NCBI GenBank assembly: GCA_958435885.1
Contig: CAUBHZ010000079.1
Location: forward strand, 1 to 7,566
Length of the DNA stretch: 7,566 nt
DNA from: an uncultured Intestinimonas sp.
GTDB lineage: Bacteria > Bacillota_A > Clostridia > Oscillospirales > Oscillospiraceae
Reading direction: 5' to 3'
Positions 6,135-7,566 of this stretch are shown piece after piece; positions within the stretch are counted from its first letter, which is position 1; each line of letters begins with the position of its first letter. The position numbers and the translations under genes are program-made. The notes beneath the pieces were generated by a model. It was not told where the DNA came from and ran no database searches. It saw only the letters and a program-made list of their open reading frames with translations.

Positions 6135-6762
6135 GCGATCACCCCCCGCCGCAGCTGTTCAAAGCGTTCCTGGTCAAAGGCGGGGTTCTCCCCCACCTGA
6201 TCTCCGTCCGTAGGGGCGCCGCATACAGGGCAGCGCGCCTCCAGCGCCCGCTCCCGGCAGGCCGGGCACAGCTGGGCGAGCCTCTCCTCGTCGTCCAGCA
6301 GCAAATTGACGGCACACCACAGGTAGTCGCCATCGGTCATGGCTCTGGCCCGCGCCTCGGTGGGCAACACCCCAAAAGCCCGGAGCACACGCCACTGAAG
6401 GCGCGCATCAGGCGTGTGCTCCAGGCTTTTTTTAGGCTGTCCACCGCCTCCGGGTCCCGCGGGGAGGGGTCGGCCTCCCGGGAGAACTCCGCCCACTGCC
6501 GGGCCAGTTGGGCGATCTCCGCCACGGTCAGCGCCCGGAGGACGGCCTCCCCATCGGAAAAGACGGGTTCGCCCTTTCGCTCCAGGGCTCTGGAGAGCAG
6601 GCAGGCGTTGGCGCACAGGGCGGCCTCCCGGCCTGTTTCCTCCATTGCCCTGCCCTCCCGCCGGGCCTCCAGCACCTCCCAGGCGGAGAGGACCCGCAGG
6701 GTCAGACCGGGGTGGCCTTCCACCGCCCTCCGCCGGGTGCCGCAGGACGGAAAGGGGCTCAT
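6131..6762 (-). CDS. Tail assembly chaperone, long form (-1 frameshift product)
   Basis: A fusion of 210 residues made by reading 6762 to 6427, slipping back one base on A_AAA_AAA, and continuing from 6427 to 6131. The first 112 residues are shared with the short form. The added 98 residues begin SLEHTPDARLQW, include the helical DYLWCAVNLLLDDEERLAQL, then a zinc-ribbon-like CPAC-x8-CPVC (Cys 166, 169, 178, 181 of the fusion), and end FDQERFEQLRRGVIA. The downstream frame has no good independent start near its beginning, as expected for a frameshift extension. Long forms (lambda gpGT type) recruit the tape measure while the short form coats it, and both are lost from the mature tail. The following gene overlaps its stop codon. 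Homology to chaperones rests on position and the frameshift architecture rather than on strong sequence motifs. Confidence 0.82.
6337..6762 (-). CDS. Tail assembly chaperone, short form (zero frame)
   Basis: Encodes 141 residues; the ATG at 6762 follows GGAGAG and lies 11 bases after the tail-tube stop codon. The frame is open upstream (to 6867) but that reading runs inside the tube gene and is rejected. The protein is helical, with LTLRVLSAWEVLEARREGRA (20-39), ANACLLSRALERKGEPVFSD (51-70) and VAEIAQLARQWAEFSREADP (80-99), resembling the small first proteins (gpG, XkdN type) of tail chaperone pairs. After the slip site (codons 110-112) the zero frame continues for 29 more residues, CC- and Pro-rich, before a TGA at 6339-6337. 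It would be the abundant form, since frameshifting is normally a minority event. Identification is from gene order and the frameshift signal. Confidence 0.78.
   Translation of the reverse strand: MSPFPSCGTRRRAVEGHPGLTLRVLSAWEVLEARREGRAMEETGREAALCANACLLSRALERKGEPVFSDGEAVLRALTVAEIAQLARQWAEFSREADPSPRDPEAVDSLKKAWSTRLMRAFSGVCSGLLGCCPPRRGPEP
6377..6433 (-). promoter_or_regulatory. Programmed -1 frameshift signal: A7 slippery heptamer plus stem-loop
   Basis: In the mRNA the zero-frame codons CTA AAA AAA GCC contain the heptamer A_AAA_AAA (6433-6427), ideal for a -1 slip. Four bases later a perfect 12-bp stem begins: GGAGCACACGCC (6422-6411) pairs with GGCGTGTGCTCC (6393-6382) across a 17-base loop. 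The pairing can extend to 17 bp (6427-6411 with 6393-6377) with a single U-G wobble. This is the same layout as bacterial dnaX and phage tail chaperone signals. The slip joins the two chaperone reading frames exactly. Confidence 0.9.
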
Positions 6763-6773
6763 CTCTCTCCGGC

Positions 6774-7163
6774 TCAAGCGGTGGTCTCCAGCCGCTTGGC
6801 GGCCACAATGGTCACCTTTTCCACCACCATGTCGCCCAGGGTGCCGGTCTCGCCGATGGAACTCCACTGGCAGCCGGAGTAGATGACCCGCCGGTCGGGC
6901 TTGCAGATCACCAGGGAGAAGTCCTCCAGGGTGTGGAAGTCGATACCGTCCCGGATGGCCTCGTCGGTGGCGTAGAGCCGGGTGAGCTCCACCACGTGGT
7001 TTTGCTGGCCGGGGATGGTGGCCACGGGCTGATCCTCGCCGAAGGCCTCCACCGTCCGGCTGGTCTTGGTGGTCTTGGCGGTGTAGCTCTGGACCACGGC
7101 GATCTTTTTGCCGTCAGCCTCCAGGTAGATGTCACTGCTGGTGGGAAAACCAGTCGTATTCAT
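6774..7163 (-). CDS. Contractile tail tube protein
   Basis: Encodes 129 residues; AGGAGG lies a few bases before the ATG at 7163, which follows the sheath stop codon closely. The protein is a compact, strand-rich single domain: IYLEADGKKIAVVQSYTAKT (12-31), HVVELTRLYATDEAIRDGID (56-75), FHTLEDFSLVI (76-86), and a final beta-hairpin DMVVEKVTIVAAKR (111-124). This is the pattern and size of XkdM/gp19-like tube proteins, which stack as hexameric rings inside the sheath. Its location between sheath and chaperone is the standard order. No fused extra domains are seen. The match to the tube family is by pattern and context and is fairly secure. Confidence 0.86.
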   Translation of the reverse strand: MNTTGFPTSSDIYLEADGKKIAVVQSYTAKTTKTSRTVEAFGEDQPVATIPGQQNHVVELTRLYATDEAIRDGIDFHTLEDFSLVICKPDRRVIYSGCQWSSIGETGTLGDMVVEKVTIVAAKRLETTA

Positions 7164-7189
7164 GTACTTCCTCCTCTCTCAAGGGCCGG

Positions 7190-7566
7190 TCAGACCGTGA
7201 TGTGGGCACTCAGCCAGATCTGGTTGAGGCCGTGGGCCACGGTAAAGGAGAACTCCACCAGGCAGACGGTGGGGTCGTCGGCCAGGGCGGAGACGGAGAC
7301 GGCGTCGTAGCCGGTGATGATCTCCCGGCTGAGCTTGTTCTCCAGCTCCACCACCACCTGATCCCGGATGGCGTTCCGGCTCTGCTCGGTGTTTTTGGCC
7401 CGGTTGAAGCGGCTGCGCAGGCTGTTGCGCACGGTGGGGATCACGTCGTCCACGATGCGGATGGTAGTGAGCTCCCGCCAGGTGGTGTCGCTGGCCTCGC
7501 CGGTCTTGGTCCGGGAGGTGACCGCCCGTACGATGGAGACCACGCCCCCCACATTTTCCACAGCGG
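7190..7566 (-). CDS. Tail sheath protein, C-terminal part (partial)
   Basis: Only the last 124 or so residues are present; the reading frame is open to the window edge, so the GTG at 7561 is an internal valine codon and the true start lies outside. Visible sequence includes NVGGVVSIVRAVTSRT, then TTWRELTTIRIVDDVIPTVR and NSLRSRFNRAKNTEQSRNAI, VVVELENKLSREIITGYDAV, and a terminal strand pair ending in WLSAHITV. This matches the C-terminal domain of contractile sheath proteins (XkdK/gpL type), which includes the strand exchanged between neighbouring subunits. The stop at 7192-7190 is followed by a short gap with a strong ribosome binding site for the tube gene. The sheath is direct evidence that the tail is contractile. 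Confidence 0.9.
   Translation of the reverse strand, partial: AVENVGGVVSIVRAVTSRTKTGEASDTTWRELTTIRIVDDVIPTVRNSLRSRFNRAKNTEQSRNAIRDQVVVELENKLSREIITGYDAVSVSALADDPTVCLVEFSFTVAHGLNQIWLSAHITV

Larger units (their letters stand above)
631..7566 (-). mobile_element. Contractile phage-tail-like gene module
   Basis: Twelve co-directional genes follow the conserved myovirus/PBSX tail order: sheath, tube, frameshifted chaperone, short tape-measure-position protein, LysM adaptor, gpD hub, gpV spike, gp25, gpJ, gpI, carbohydrate-binding tail protein and holin (the chaperone counts as one gene). Intergenic gaps are under about 25 bases and many genes overlap, which indicates one operon entering from beyond the right edge. 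No head, packaging, integration or lysin genes lie inside the window. It could be the tail part of a prophage, a tailocin, or a contractile injection system; the missing long tape measure and fibre favour a reduced particle. The left boundary is taken as the terminator at 586-632. Confidence 0.8.

Noticed and set aside
5367..6200. 277-codon plus-strand open frame
   Set aside because: Antisense to the 211-residue gene and the LysM gene; biased low-complexity composition, no ribosome binding site of note, no recognisable domain.
6131..6762. Chaperone frames read as a pseudogene or sequencing error
   Set aside because: The frame change falls exactly on an A_AAA_AAA heptamer followed by a strong stem, in the gene where programmed frameshifting is known, so regulated slippage is the better explanation.
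7041..7085. Repeated GGTCTTGG units resembling a short tandem repeat
   Set aside because: They simply encode Thr and Lys codons (AKTTKTS) in the tube protein; too short and imperfect to count as a repeat element.
6414..7310. 298-codon plus-strand open frame
   Set aside because: Antisense to the chaperone, tube and sheath genes; Pro/Gly/Arg-rich shadow without domain signals.
1..7566. tRNA, rRNA, CRISPR array, transposase or attachment site
   Set aside because: I saw no cloverleaf, no spaced direct repeats, no transposase-like protein and no convincing attachment-site duplication in the window.

Overview
The window is GC-rich (about two-thirds G+C by eye) and densely coding. It looks like a high-GC, Gram-positive anaerobe of the Clostridia, probably a gut Oscillospiraceae/Flavonifractor-type organism. 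That guess rests on three things: the style of the tail proteins, a clostridial toxin/phage-type holin, and a secreted S-layer-homology (SLH) protein. No taxonomic marker gene is present, so the lineage is an inference.

Almost the whole window (631-7566) is one minus-strand operon for a contractile phage-tail-like machine. In transcription order (right to left) it runs: C-terminus of the tail sheath (cut by the window edge), tail tube, tail assembly chaperone made in two forms by a programmed -1 frameshift, a 211-residue protein where the tape measure normally sits, LysM baseplate/hub adaptor, gpD/VgrG-type hub, gpV-type spike, gp25-like baseplate wedge, gpJ/gp47 baseplate protein, gpI/DUF2313 tail protein, a small protein with two carbohydrate-binding modules where fibres are usually encoded, and a holin. 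Order and sizes follow the PBSX/Mu-like myovirus tail plan. Genes abut or overlap (four 4-bp stop/start overlaps), so translation is probably coupled. Capsid, terminase, integrase and endolysin genes are not visible.

The plus-strand gene at the left edge (73-585) encodes a small secreted SLH-domain protein with its own promoter-like sequence. It converges on the holin gene, and a near-perfect 23-bp palindrome between them probably terminates transcription in both directions and marks the edge of the tail operon.

The most notable observations are: (1) a textbook -1 frameshift cassette in the chaperone gene, an A7 heptamer followed at once by a 12-17 bp stem, adding a CxxC-x8-CxxC zinc-ribbon-like extension; (2) absence of a normal-length tape-measure gene, replaced by a short, mostly polar protein; (3) a tail module with no recognisable long fibre and no endolysin beside the holin. 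Together these suggest a reduced or domesticated contractile particle (tailocin or injection system) rather than an ordinary phage tail, but the data here cannot exclude a degraded prophage.
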